DNA of 64,000 nt from Acidovorax sp. (lineage in GTDB: Bacteria > Pseudomonadota > Gammaproteobacteria > Burkholderiales > Burkholderiaceae_C): assembly GCF_027492855.1 (NCBI RefSeq), contig NZ_JAPUDY010000099.1, positions 186,001-250,000 of the forward strand. Direction: 5' to 3'. The notes beneath the pieces were generated by a model. The model was not told where the DNA came from and made no database searches. It saw only the letters and a program-made list of their open reading frames with translations. The position numbers and the translations under genes are program-made. Below, piece after piece: positions 53,259-63,500 of this stretch (positions are counted from its first letter, which is position 1; every line of letters starts with the position of its first letter).

Positions 53259-54230
53259 ATGCACAAGTTCGCACGCACCTTCATCGAAAACCAGCTCGGC
53301 TATTTGCCTGCGCTACATATCCCAAGACCCGCAGCCTTGGTGGCCGGTAGCCTGCTGGTGCTGCTGGCAAGCGGGGCATCTGCCAACGAAACTCTCGCTC
53401 ATGGACAAGTGAGTGGGGCTGGAGCAGTGCAGGTGACTGCACAAGATATCGAAGTGGACATGCAGCGTATTCCTCCGGAGGTTCGTCCACAGGTCTTGGA
53501 GCAGCAAGCCACCATGAACCAGTTGGTCACGAATCTGTACTTGCGTCGTGCGATTGCGCAGAAGGCCGAAGCGGATGGCATACAAAATTCGCCTTCCGTG
53601 GCAACTGCATTGGTGCTGGCACGAGACAAAGTGCTTTCCGATGCGTTGCTGGCATTGATCGACAAGGCAAACCAACTGACCGATGCACAAGCACTGGAGC
53701 TGGCCACGACGATGTATAAAGCAAAGCCTGGCGATTTTGTGAGGCCGGAGCAGGTGCGTGTGCGTCACATCTTGATCACACCCGCCGCAGCAGGCGGCGA
53801 GGAGGCTGCGAAAGCTAAAGCGGAAAAATTGCTTGAGCAGTTGAAGTCGGGCTCAGATTTTGCAGCCCTCGCAAAGGAGCATTCGAATGATCCCGGTTCG
53901 GCTGAAAAAGGGGGGGACGTAGGCTTGTTTGCCTCTGGTCGAATGGTTCCTGAGTTTGAAGCAGCAGCATTTGCGTTGCAGAAGCCAGGGGAACTGAGCG
54001 GTCCCGTGAAATCGCAGTTTGGCTATCATCTCATCCAGTTTACGGAGCGAAAGCCCCAAGGTGTGCAGCCCTTTGACGAAGTACGCGAAGGTTTGGTAGC
54101 CAAAGTGAAGCAGCTCCAGGTGGACAAGGGGCGTGTCAAACTGGTGGATGAGCTGAAGGCCACAATGAAGCTGGATGAGTCTGCTGTCTCAGACGCTTTC
54201 AAGAAGGCGTTGTCGGCACCGAAGCCGTAA
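53259..54230 (+). CDS. Periplasmic peptidyl-prolyl cis-trans isomerase, parvulin type
   Basis: The product is 323 residues from the ATG at 53259. The N-terminal signal is long (hydrophobic part ALVAGSLLVLLASGASA). A helical SurA/PrsA-like chaperone part (about 55-165) precedes a parvulin domain at about 168-270 with RVRHILITPAAAGGEEAAKA, FAALAKEHSNDPGSAEKGGD and SQFGYHLIQFTERK. It lies just after the surface-layer-like gene, so helping that protein fold is a reasonable inference. It is terminated by its own strong hairpin. Confidence 0.9.
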   Translation: MHKFARTFIENQLGYLPALHIPRPAALVAGSLLVLLASGASANETLAHGQVSGAGAVQVTAQDIEVDMQRIPPEVRPQVLEQQATMNQLVTNLYLRRAIAQKAEADGIQNSPSVATALVLARDKVLSDALLALIDKANQLTDAQALELATTMYKAKPGDFVRPEQVRVRHILITPAAAGGEEAAKAKAEKLLEQLKSGSDFAALAKEHSNDPGSAEKGGDVGLFASGRMVPEFEAAAFALQKPGELSGPVKSQFGYHLIQFTERKPQGVQPFDEVREGLVAKVKQLQVDKGRVKLVDELKATMKLDESAVSDAFKKALSAPKP

Positions 54231-54254
54231 GCACGTTTTCGTTCGGTTGGATGT

Positions 54255-54294
54255 GTGGTAGTAGGCGCTTTCCAGAGCGCCTACTACCACTTTT
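54255..54294 (+). terminator. Strong terminator after the parvulin gene
   Basis: GTGGTAGTAGGCGCT and AGCGCCTACTACCAC are perfect 15-bp complements with loop TTCCAG, followed by TTTT. This separates the parvulin gene from the export cluster. Confidence 0.9.
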
Positions 54295-54367
54295 GCTCCG
54301 TTGACTGCGTTCCCGTTGAAACTTTATTTATATAGGCGCCTTCTTGCCGAGGCGCTCTTTCGCATTC

Positions 54368-55171
54368 ATGTTGCATGCAGTAGGCGTTGAACTCCGTGCT
54401 ATCTGGAGCGCACGCGCGCTGGTCTGGGTGCTTACAAAACGAGAGGTTGCCGCACGCCATGCAGGCACGGCCGCGGGTATTGTGTGGCCCTACATCCAGC
54501 CATTGTTAACAGTGGCGGCTTATTATTTGGTGTTCGATGTAGTGTTTTCCATGCGGTTGGGCGATGGCGCCCCTACGCATGCCGTTGGCACTTACCTGAT
54601 TGTTGGGGCCCTACCTTGGATGGCCTTTTGTGATGCCATATCCAGAGGCATGAACAGTCTGATCGATGCGGGCGGGCTGCTGCATAAAAACCCTCTGCCT
54701 CCTGTGCTGTTTGTGGTGCGTTCGGTGCTCGCCAGTGCGGTGGTATTTGCACCTTTGCTGCTGTTGCTGGCACTGGCGTACGCGCCTTTGCACGGCTTTG
54801 GGTTGCCGACGCTGTCTCTGCCCCTGTTGCTGCTGCTGCAGTGGGGGGTGTGCTTGTTGCTAGCCTATGTGCTCGCCATTTTGGCGGCGGCCCTGCGAGA
54901 CACGGTGCAGATGGTCGGCTTTCTGCTGTCGGTGGGCATCTATCTGTCACCCGTGCTGTTTCCTATGGCGCTCTTCCCGGAGCGCTGGCGCTGGGTGTTG
55001 TGGCTCAACCCCATGACTGCGCCGGTGCAGGGATATCAGCAGGTGTTGTTGCAGGGTGCGTGGCCACTCCCGGCAGTGTGGTGGGTACTGTTGGCCTGGA
55101 TGGGTGTGCTCGTGTTGGTGCTCAACCTCCTGATTGAACGCAGCCGCGACCAGTTGGTGGACTGGTTATGA
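54368..55171 (+). CDS. wzm: Polysaccharide ABC exporter permease (Wzm-like)
   Basis: The product is 267 residues from the ATG at 54368; an upstream in-frame TTG at 54344 is less likely. It is an ABC-2 type permease with about six spans. Typical stretches are VLTKREVAARHAGTAAGIVW near the start, PLPPVLFVVRSVLASAVVF, and ALFPERWRWVLWLNPMTAPV before the last spans. It exports lipid-linked glycan across the inner membrane together with the ATPase, whose ATG overlaps its stop by four bases. Confidence 0.9.
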   Translation: MLHAVGVELRAIWSARALVWVLTKREVAARHAGTAAGIVWPYIQPLLTVAAYYLVFDVVFSMRLGDGAPTHAVGTYLIVGALPWMAFCDAISRGMNSLIDAGGLLHKNPLPPVLFVVRSVLASAVVFAPLLLLLALAYAPLHGFGLPTLSLPLLLLLQWGVCLLLAYVLAILAAALRDTVQMVGFLLSVGIYLSPVLFPMALFPERWRWVLWLNPMTAPVQGYQQVLLQGAWPLPAVWWVLLAWMGVLVLVLNLLIERSRDQLVDWL

Positions 55172-56445
55172 ACACCGCGCAATCAGCGCTGTCGTCTGGT
55201 CCTGACGCACAGGCCGTCGTGCTGCGTGTTCAAGGCGCAGGCAAGGAGTACAAGCTGTATCCGTCGCCGCGGGCCCGTTTGAGAGCATTGCTGACAGGGC
55301 GTGCATTTCATCGCAGTCATTGGGCCTTACGGGGGGTGTCTTTCGAGCTGCAGCGTGGCGAGTGTATCGGCGTGATTGGTGACAACGGTGCAGGCAAAAG
55401 CACGCTTCTGAAGCTCTTGGCAGGGACGCTGCAGCCCAGCCAGGGGTGCATCGACCGCGTGGGGAGAGTGACTGCCATCCTGGAACTGGGAGCCGGCTTT
55501 CATCCGGATTTCAGCGGCCGCGACAACCTCTACTTTGCTGGCAGCCTCATTGGCCTTGACCATCATGAAATGAAGCGGCTGGAGCCGGAGATCATCGACT
55601 TCTGTGAATTGGGCGAGGCGCTTGACCGCCCCGTGAAAACCTATTCATCAGGCATGACAGTGCGTTTGGCCTTTGCCTTGGTGACTGCGGTGCAGCCCGA
55701 CGTGCTGATCATCGACGAGGCGCTCGCAGTGGGCGACCAGAACTTCCAGAAGAAATGCGTAGAGCGCATCACGGCGTTTCGCAACAATGGATGCACCATC
55801 CTGTTTTGCTCGCACAGTCCGTACCATATTCGCCATCTTTGTGATCGAGCCCTTTGGCTTAAAGGTGGGCAGGTGGAGCAGTTTGGCGAAACCGAGGCTG
55901 TGCTGGCTGCCTACGATGTTCACACGCGCCTGAGAGACGCTGAAGCACAGGAAATACTGCAACCTGCGGTGCCCGCCGCGCAGATGGACCCTGTGGCAGG
56001 GATGCCGCACCAGCCGAAGGATCGGGCTTATGGCGGGAGCGCATGCCTTTTGGCGGTGGATGTCGCTGATCTTGGCGAACCGCCTGAGGGGCAGCCCCCA
56101 ACGCTTCAAAGCAAGGACCTTGTGGTGACAATCACTGCCCGAGGGCGGGGTGATGAGCGTCCCCACATCGGCTTCATGATAGAACAGTCCAAGGGGGTCG
56201 GCATCACATCGCTGGCAACCCATGAGGATGGGGCCGCCCCGGTGCGTTTACCCGATGGCACCTGGCGGTCTGTTCTCTCCTTTCCCGACCTCCCCTTGCA
56301 CAGTGGGGACTACGTAATCAGTGCGTTTTTATTCGATGAAACGGGACTGGCCGTGTACGACGAGTGGTTCCAGTTTCTGCATTTCCGGTTCATCTTCCCC
56401 AAGCCATTGCCAGGTTTGGTGCGCTTGCCGCATCACTGGAGCTGA
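55168..56445 (+). CDS. wzt: Polysaccharide ABC exporter ATPase with glycan-binding tail (Wzt-like)
   Basis: The product is 425 residues. The ATPase half has Walker A GDNGAGKSTLLKLLAG, signature SSGMTVRL, Walker B VLIIDEALAVGD and the switch His in FCSHSPYHIRHL. The C-terminal half (about 270-420) is a beta-rich Wzt_C-type domain (DLVVTITARGRGDERPHIGF). In E. coli O8/O9a that domain recognises the capped non-reducing end of the O-antigen before export. The presence of this domain and of methyltransferase genes right after it points to a capped glycan. Confidence 0.9.
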   Translation: MNTAQSALSSGPDAQAVVLRVQGAGKEYKLYPSPRARLRALLTGRAFHRSHWALRGVSFELQRGECIGVIGDNGAGKSTLLKLLAGTLQPSQGCIDRVGRVTAILELGAGFHPDFSGRDNLYFAGSLIGLDHHEMKRLEPEIIDFCELGEALDRPVKTYSSGMTVRLAFALVTAVQPDVLIIDEALAVGDQNFQKKCVERITAFRNNGCTILFCSHSPYHIRHLCDRALWLKGGQVEQFGETEAVLAAYDVHTRLRDAEAQEILQPAVPAAQMDPVAGMPHQPKDRAYGGSACLLAVDVADLGEPPEGQPPTLQSKDLVVTITARGRGDERPHIGFMIEQSKGVGITSLATHEDGAAPVRLPDGTWRSVLSFPDLPLHSGDYVISAFLFDETGLAVYDEWFQFLHFRFIFPKPLPGLVRLPHHWS

Positions 56446-56468
56446 GGCCACGCGCCGCTACCAGCGTG

Positions 56469-57398
56469 ATGGGCGTAACCCAGACCGACCAGATAATTGA
56501 CAGCCGTATGACAACGAAATTAAGAGAAACCACCAATGGTCAGCGCCTACTCGACGAGGGGAGGGATTTGCTGGCACAGGGTAATCGCACGGGCGCCGCA
56601 CAGGTGCTGGCACGGGCGAGGGATGAGCGCGATACCTGTCTGGCCGCACACACACTGATTGAAGCCAATGGTTTGGTAGGTTCCTTCTCCAATGTCATGG
56701 GACTCGACTGCACGATTGCTGCGCAAGACGATATTTTTGGATTCTTTGCAGGGCACCCTTCAAGTCGGAACCCTCTGCGGGACTACTTGGCAGATGGGTG
56801 GCGAACCTTGTCTGAACTGATGGTCTTGCTGGAGGCCGTAGATCAGCCTATCCTCAAGATGTCCAGTGTTCTGGAGTTTGCGAGTGGGCACGGCCGTTTC
56901 ACGCGACATCTCGTCAAGGCCGTTGGCGCTGAGCGGGTGGTGGTGTCGGATGTGGTTCAAAGCGCTGTCGATTTTTCACGCAACACATTTGGTGTGAACG
57001 GATTTCCGTCTGCAAGCATTCCCGAACAGGTGGAGTGGCCTGCTCGCTACGAGTTGGTGTTCGTGCTTTCACTTTTCAGTCACCTGCCGCGTTCCACCTG
57101 GTCGCGCTGGCTGAAGGCGCTGTACGAGGCCGTGGCACCCGGCGGGCTGCTGGTTTTCAGTACCCATGGTCTCAAGGCCGCGAATTTTGATCATGTGACC
57201 CTGGACGAAGAGGGTTACTTCTTCGCCGCGTCCAGCGAGTCCACCGCAATCGATGAGCAGGAGTACGGAACCACTTTCACGTCCGAGGCATTTGTGCTTG
57301 CGCGTATTGCGGAAACAGTGGGCTCCGACAAGCTTATTCACAGGATGCCCGTGCATTTTTGGAACCACCAGGATGCCTATGTGTTGCGCAAATTCTAA
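56469..57398 (+). CDS. SAM-dependent methyltransferase, export cluster
   Basis: The product is 309 residues; the ATG at 56508 (296 residues) is an alternative start. An N-terminal helical part of about 100 residues precedes a class I methyltransferase fold with motif I VLEFASGHGRFTRHLVKAVG, VVVSDVVQSAV and ALYEAVAPGGLLVFSTHGLK. It lies directly after wzt, so it may methylate the exported glycan or act as its chain cap. No kinase domain like that of WbdD is fused to it. Confidence 0.8.
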   Translation: MGVTQTDQIIDSRMTTKLRETTNGQRLLDEGRDLLAQGNRTGAAQVLARARDERDTCLAAHTLIEANGLVGSFSNVMGLDCTIAAQDDIFGFFAGHPSSRNPLRDYLADGWRTLSELMVLLEAVDQPILKMSSVLEFASGHGRFTRHLVKAVGAERVVVSDVVQSAVDFSRNTFGVNGFPSASIPEQVEWPARYELVFVLSLFSHLPRSTWSRWLKALYEAVAPGGLLVFSTHGLKAANFDHVTLDEEGYFFAASSESTAIDEQEYGTTFTSEAFVLARIAETVGSDKLIHRMPVHFWNHQDAYVLRKF

Positions 57399-57449
57399 CG
57401 ATGCGTCGGTTCTGATGTTGCGATCGTTTTTTGAGAAAGCGCTACTTCA

Positions 57450-58310
57450 ATGAACTGGATACTCAGGCTTCGTGAGCAGATCTCGGGACTAGCCCCTTGG
57501 GATGCAGAGAAGATCACGGATGAGTGGTTTCGAGCCCACTTTGAATACGCTGCGGATGTCGTTCACCAGTGGGTTGGGGATGTGTTGGACGTGCGTACGG
57601 CGACATTTCTGAATTTTGGTTGCGGCGATGGCATCACGGACTTGTCGCTGGTTCTGCGTTATGGGGCCACCACCATTCATGGGGTGGATATTCGACGTGA
57701 ATATGCAAAGCTACCCGCGATAGCACGTGAGCAACTGGGCATGGCACGCATTCCGTCGGCACTGACGTTTGAAACCATCCAGCCAGGGGCCTCGCTGGCA
57801 GGTAAACGTGTGCCGGTGGATGGAATCATGAGTTGGTCCACCTTTGAGCACGTACAGCGTGATCAGTTGGCGCCAATTCTGGCGGACCTGCATGCGTGCC
57901 TGAAGCCGGGGGGGTACTTCTTCATTCAGATTGAGCCCTTGTTCTATTCTCCCTACGGGGCGCATCTGCGTCGCTATGACGGGGTGCCGTGGCATCACTT
58001 GCTGGCATCCGAGGAGGAGCTATGGAGGACCATTCAAAACCATGACGGCCCTATCGATGCCGCCGAGGTGGATTTTGGTTTTGCCGATTTTGGCGTGGAT
58101 GGCTATAAGCGTTTTGTATTCAGGGAGTACCAAGCCCTGAACCGCCTGACAGCCGATGAGCTCGTGGATTTCGCCACCCAGGCAGGTTTTCATCTGCACC
58201 GACAGGAGCGGCGCAACGTGGAGATGGCTGTGCCGGAGAGTTTGCTGGAGCGCTATCCGAGGGAGTGGCTGCTCAACAACGAGATTCTGCTGTTGCTGCG
58301 CAAGGAATGA
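57450..58310 (+). CDS. SAM-dependent methyltransferase, export cluster
   Basis: The product is 286 residues of the class I fold. Motif I is FLNFGCGDGITDLSLVLRYG, the Asp region is TTIHGVDIRREY, and the post-motif stretch LKPGGYFFIQIEPLFYSPYG is typical of small-molecule or sugar methyltransferases. The C-terminal RLTADELVDFATQAGFHLHR is shared with many O-antigen and lipid methyltransferases. It overlaps the following acyltransferase gene by four bases. Confidence 0.85.
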   Translation: MNWILRLREQISGLAPWDAEKITDEWFRAHFEYAADVVHQWVGDVLDVRTATFLNFGCGDGITDLSLVLRYGATTIHGVDIRREYAKLPAIAREQLGMARIPSALTFETIQPGASLAGKRVPVDGIMSWSTFEHVQRDQLAPILADLHACLKPGGYFFIQIEPLFYSPYGAHLRRYDGVPWHHLLASEEELWRTIQNHDGPIDAAEVDFGFADFGVDGYKRFVFREYQALNRLTADELVDFATQAGFHLHRQERRNVEMAVPESLLERYPREWLLNNEILLLLRKE

Positions 58311-59377
58311 CGGGCATGGGTATGCAGGCGTCCAGCGAGCATCAGAACGCGTTCAATGCACTGCGCATTGGTGCTGCTTCTGCGGTGATTTTCAGTCATC
58401 ATTTTCATATCACAGGCACACGACCCCCGGCATGGCTGCATTCGGATATGGTAGGTGGCGTGGCTGTGATGACTTTTTTCACTATCAGTGGGTATCTGGT
58501 GACCCTGAGCTGGCTGCGTGATCCACGTCTTCTCGCATTTGTGGCAAAGCGCCTGTTGCGGCTGTGGCCCGGCATGCTGGTTGCAGTCGTGGCAGATGTA
58601 TTGCTGTTCGGATCCACATTTACCGCGCTGCCACTGCGTGAATTCTGGACGCATCCAGCAACACTGGAGCATTGGCGCAACCTGCTGTTGGTGGAGGCTT
58701 ACGTCAACTTGCCGGGGGTTTTTCCGGCCAACCCGCTGGCCGGACTGATGAACGGGCCGCTGTGGACCATTCCGATGGAGCTAATGTGCTACGCGGGACT
58801 GGCAGCCATCGGTGTGCTCGGGATGTTGCGCTGGCGCGTGCTGGGATGCATCGCGGCGCTGGGCTATATCGCTTATTTTTTGACGATGCGCAATGCCGAC
58901 TTGACGGGCACTATGTACCACTGGTTTGAGTATCCGGCTTATTTCGCCTTTGGTGGCTTGATTGCTTTGTTGCGTGATGTATTTCTGTTGCATGGGCGGG
59001 TTGTGCTGCTGGCCCTGCTGCCATTGGCAGCAGGGCTCTTCTTTGGGCTAAAGCTGGAGCATTCGGCAGGCTTGTTGCTCTTGCCGCCATTGTTGATTTA
59101 TCTTGGATTGCACGAGGCACCGGTGTTTGCGCGGCTCCACCGGGCAGGGGATCCGTCTTACGGTATTTATATCCTGGGCTGCCCTATCCAGCAGTCGGTG
59201 CAGGCGATCTGTCCACAGTTGCCGTTTGCAGCGAGTCTATTGTTGGCGTTGCTGCTGGCGCTGGTGGCGGGCTACGCGTCATGGCACGCTGTGGAGGCGC
59301 CGGCCTTGCGTCTCAAGCGTTTGTGGGGCCAAGCGAGCCGACCCGCCAAGGTGACGGGTTGGGTGAATGCGTCTTGA
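58307..59377 (+). CDS. Acyltransferase-3 family membrane protein, first of two
   Basis: The product is 356 residues. It has about ten spans. The family motifs are FNALRIGAASAVIFSHHFHI near the N-terminus (the conserved His pair), FFTISGYLVTLSWL and RLLRLWPGMLVAV, later NGPLWTIPMELMCYA and DPSYGIYILGCPIQQ. Such proteins O-acetylate surface glycans from the inner membrane. The ATG at 58307 overlaps the previous stop; 58316 is a possible alternative with a better-spaced AAGGA. Confidence 0.9.
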   Translation: MTGMGMQASSEHQNAFNALRIGAASAVIFSHHFHITGTRPPAWLHSDMVGGVAVMTFFTISGYLVTLSWLRDPRLLAFVAKRLLRLWPGMLVAVVADVLLFGSTFTALPLREFWTHPATLEHWRNLLLVEAYVNLPGVFPANPLAGLMNGPLWTIPMELMCYAGLAAIGVLGMLRWRVLGCIAALGYIAYFLTMRNADLTGTMYHWFEYPAYFAFGGLIALLRDVFLLHGRVVLLALLPLAAGLFFGLKLEHSAGLLLLPPLLIYLGLHEAPVFARLHRAGDPSYGIYILGCPIQQSVQAICPQLPFAASLLLALLLALVAGYASWHAVEAPALRLKRLWGQASRPAKVTGWVNAS

Positions 59378-59434
59378 GCCATGGTGAGAAGCGTTGCCTC
59401 TATCGCCTTTTTGGCGGTGAATGACTGAGACGTC

Positions 59435-60529
59435 ATGCAGCCGAGCCACCAGAATAATCATTTTAATTTGTTGCGCTTGGCAGCGGCTTTGGCTGTGTTT
59501 GTCGCTCATGGGGATTTTCTATACCGACTGCATCTTCCGGTGCCGTTTGCTGGCCACAGTCTAGGCTCCGTGGCGGTTTACATATTTTTCTTCATCAGCG
59601 GCTATCTGATATGCCAGAGCTGGTCGCGGGAGCCGGACTGGTTTGCTTTCTGGATCAAACGCTTGATGCGCATCTACCCGGGACTTGTCGTGGCAGTGGT
59701 TTTCTCGGTGTGCATCGTCGGTTGGTCTGCGACAGTGCTAACTTCTGCCGACTATTGGCAGGCTCCAGGAACGTGGAGCCACCTGGCCAACAACGCTGCT
59801 GGTCTGGCTACCGTACAGACCCTACCCGGAGTGTTTGAATCGAATCCTTTTGCCCGCGCAGTGAATGGCTCGCTCTGGACGATTCGCTATGAGCTTGCGA
59901 TGTATTTTTTGTTGGCCTTCTTGGCCTGGGGGGGCGGTGGACGCCGTTGGGTCTATCCGATGGCTGTCTGTGTGCTCGCATCTTTGTGGGGTGCTGCCCG
60001 GTCAGGTGGGTGGGATGCTGCCATTGAGGCTGCGGGAGGTGGTGTCGCGGATGTTTTTCGCTGGCGGGATTTCTGCGGTTTTGGTGTGCCCTTTTTCATG
60101 GGTAGCACGATGGCCGCATATGCGGTTAGGCCGCAGTGGTGGATGGGCTGGGTTGCCGGAGCAATGGTGGTGTGCGCCATCTACTCATCTAGTGTCGTGG
60201 CAGTTCAGGTTGCTGTGTGGGCGCTCGTGGTTTTTGGTACGTTCCACGTGGCACATGCAAGGAACCCTGGCCAGCGGAGTCGTGCCCGAGGGCAGACCGA
60301 TCTTTCCTACGGTATTTACATCTACGCGTTCCCGATTCAGCAGGCAGCGACGGAGTTTTGTCTGCGAGAAGGTTGGCCATTGAGCGTCTGCATGCTGGTG
60401 TCGCTGGGTTTCATTTTGATGCTTGCGGCGCTATCGTGGCACTGCGTGGAGCGCCCGTGTATCCAGGCCGCTCATCGATATTTGGCAGCACGGCGACAGT
60501 TGCGCTCTATGTTTGCAGCCAATTCTTGA
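59435..60529 (+). CDS. Acyltransferase-3 family membrane protein, second of two
   Basis: The product is 364 residues with the same layout as the previous gene: NLLRLAAALAVFVAHGDFLY, FFISGYLICQSWSREPDW, RLMRIYPGLVVAV, NGSLWTIRYELAMYF and TDLSYGIYIYAFPIQQ. The two are diverged paralogs, which suggests two acylation sites. Its last 23 bases overlap the end of the convergent glycosyltransferase gene. Confidence 0.9.
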   Translation: MQPSHQNNHFNLLRLAAALAVFVAHGDFLYRLHLPVPFAGHSLGSVAVYIFFFISGYLICQSWSREPDWFAFWIKRLMRIYPGLVVAVVFSVCIVGWSATVLTSADYWQAPGTWSHLANNAAGLATVQTLPGVFESNPFARAVNGSLWTIRYELAMYFLLAFLAWGGGGRRWVYPMAVCVLASLWGAARSGGWDAAIEAAGGGVADVFRWRDFCGFGVPFFMGSTMAAYAVRPQWWMGWVAGAMVVCAIYSSSVVAVQVAVWALVVFGTFHVAHARNPGQRSRARGQTDLSYGIYIYAFPIQQAATEFCLREGWPLSVCMLVSLGFILMLAALSWHCVERPCIQAAHRYLAARRQLRSMFAANS

Positions 60530-63500
60530 TCGTGCGCTGCCAGTGCCCCGGAATGTGCTGGGCCACCCCGCGCAGCAGCGGATTGGAGCGCAAACGCACA
60601 ACACCCGACAGCAGCAGCGACTTAGTAGTGTTGTGGGGCCTGTCAGTGGGTACCACAAGATGCTCTAGTAGAAACTGCATCGAAGCGGGGGCAACCTTTG
60701 CGGCAGGGGGTAGGCCGACAAGGTAGTTCTGGCGGTAGTCCCAGTCACTGGGTGGAGTGTTGCCCGTCTGTTGTGGTGGCTGGGGTGACAAGCCTTTGGC
60801 AAAGTTTTGTTCACGCAACATTAGCAACAGGTTGAGGTACTCCACGGGAGACTTGTCCCAGCGCACTACCCAGCTCCAGGGGCGTCCTGCCAGTCGTTCG
60901 GGAAAAGCGCCCAAATCGGGTGCGACCACGGGGAGCCCTGCCTGCAGGCTCGCGCTGAGGGTGTAGCTGTATGTCTCGGGCCATTGGGCGGGGAACCACA
61001 CCAGATGGGGCTGTAGCCACTGCAACAGGCCTGGCAGGTCTTTTTCGTCGTAGGCACCATGAACTGTGAGATGGGCTCGTGGTTGTGTTTGCAGGTGGCG
61101 GTAACCGTAGCCCAGCAAGTGAAATTCAAGCGGCGCCTTTCGCTTGGCCGCTTCAAGTGCCACGGCCTCTAGCAGGTCGGCCCCCTTTATTGCGCTGAGT
61201 GCACCCAACACTACGATCTTGAGGGTGGTGTCTTCAGATAGTCGTTTGGCTTGGGGTTCCGGTAGTGCGGGGGGGGCTGTGATGGCTGAGTCGGTGTGGG
61301 GGATCGTGCGCACGCGCGCGCCGGGGGCAAAAGCCGCCATGCGCTGTGCGGTGTCTTGACTGGGAGCGAGCACGAGGCGCGCCCCTGTCAGGAAGTGTCG
61401 GTTTCGGTGACGCCAGTCCGCCACAGTACCGCTCCCCATAGGCGCGGGGTCTTGCGGTGAGCAGCACGCGCACTGGCCGGGCGCATGCTCTCCGGCATAG
61501 CGGTTATCGCTGCCAGTGACGGAGATGTGGGTGCAGTAGCTGTAGAAATCGTGTGCGGTAAAGTCGTAACCTACGTCCAGCTGAGGAGGAAGATCAAGAA
61601 TCAGCGGGTCGTGGCCGAGCAAATGATGGTAATGGATGTGCCGCACGCCTAGTTGGGAAAGGGCCTGCACGAGATCCTGGTACTGGTCTGCAAGCCGGAA
61701 AAGAAGTTGAAAGCCTTCACCATCGTTTGCAAGGGTCAAGCGCACGCAGCGGCCTGGTGCAGGGGTCAAGGTCAGGAAAACGGCCTGCGCACTCAGGTGG
61801 TGGGCAAGTTCTCGCACATGGCGCAGCGTACCGCCTGCACGGTCATGCAGCACGGCCAGAACAACGGGTAGTTGGGCGCGCAGGATGCGTGCCACGTCTA
61901 ACGCAAGTCGATATGGTTGCGCAGGATCCGTCTGGACGAAGGCCATCACATCGCGCTCGTAGCGCGGGTGCAGGCGTCGCAAAGTCTCCATGGCAGCGCG
62001 CTCGCGTGGGCTCTTGCTGTCGCCAAAGCTCACGCCGCCGGTGTGCAGCACAAACGTGTCGAGCAGGTGCAGGTTGCGCCAGCCCGCCTCTGCAGCCCTT
62101 TGGCAGAAGTCGTTTTCCTCACCGTAGCCCTTGCCGAAGTTCTCAGTGTCAAAAAGGCCAACTTGTGTGAGGCAGTCACGGCGGATATACATGCAAAAGC
62201 CGACGCCTGTGGGCACATCCACGACTGCGCCAGGGTTGGTTTGCGCGCACAGGGCGTCCAGTCGGGCCGTGTCGTAACCATCCGGCAATTGGTTGTCCTT
62301 GCAGAAACGAGGGTAGCTGCAGATGGTGGCGTTGTTGGAGAACGGCGTGACAGAGGCCACCTTGCTGTCGCCATAGGCTGCGCGGCGAATGCGGTCCAGC
62401 CAGTCGTTGGCCACCTCGGTGTCGCTGTTGAGCAGAAGCACATCGTTGCTGCCGCTCAGGGCCATGCCGCGATTGACGGTGCCAACGAACCCCAGGTTTT
62501 CGGGGTTCTCCAGCAGGGTGATGCGACCATCTTGCGAGGCACGTTCGCGCAACCACTGGGTAACTTCAGGCTCGGGGCTGGCGTCGTTGATGACGATGAG
62601 GCGCCAGGCGCTCTGGTTGGTGCTGGCCAGTACGGATTCGACGCACAAGCGGGTGTCGGCCAGGCCTCGGTACACGGGAACTATGATGTCCACCGGGTGT
62701 TGAGGGGGCGTTATGGGTGTGGAGGCGGGGGCAGGCTGGGTGGCTTTGGGGCCACGGCCCAGTAGTCGGTCCAGTCGCATCTTGGCGTGAACAATAGGGC
62801 GGGTAGCGCGGAACACGGTAGAGGTTTCGATGGTGTGAAGGTGTTGGGCCAACTCGTCCAGGTCGCTTTTGAGGCGGGTGGCTTCTTGTTGCCAAGTGGC
62901 GCGTTGTCTGGATGCCGCTTGGTTGGCCTCTTCCAGCAACTGGTTGCGGTTTTGGGTGGCAGCGAGATCTGTTTGCACGCTGTTGAGTCGGCCGACGGTA
63001 TCGCGGCAGTTGCTTTCCAACTGAGCAATCCGGTCATGCAGCGGGAGCACCGTGCCAGACAAGGCCACATAGTCCGCAGACATGGGCCAACCCAACTCAA
63101 CCTCCAGTGTGGTGCCTTCTGAAGGGTACTGCGCCAAAACCGCAGGGTCGATGGGCAACTCGAACCATGGTTCGTCGCCAGCGAGGAGGAGCAGCGTGGC
63201 GCCGGACGCCGCTGGCAAGGGGGCTTGCCAGACAATTTGGCTGTGGGGTGTCGTGGCCAGAAGTGATCGCGAATCGGAATCGGCGGCCCATTGCCACAGC
63301 AGGTTGCCTTGCGCAGTCCGCAATGCCAGCCGATACAGGTGCACGAACCCTGGTCGGTCGGCAGGGTCCAGACGTAGCTGAGTGACGGGCGCCTCGGTGC
63401 TAGGCAGCTCGAAGCGCAGGGTTTGCCGCTCTCGGCCAATGACGCCTGATGCGGTGAGCTTTCGGGATTCGTCGTAGTGGCCGTTGTGGCCCAGATAGAG

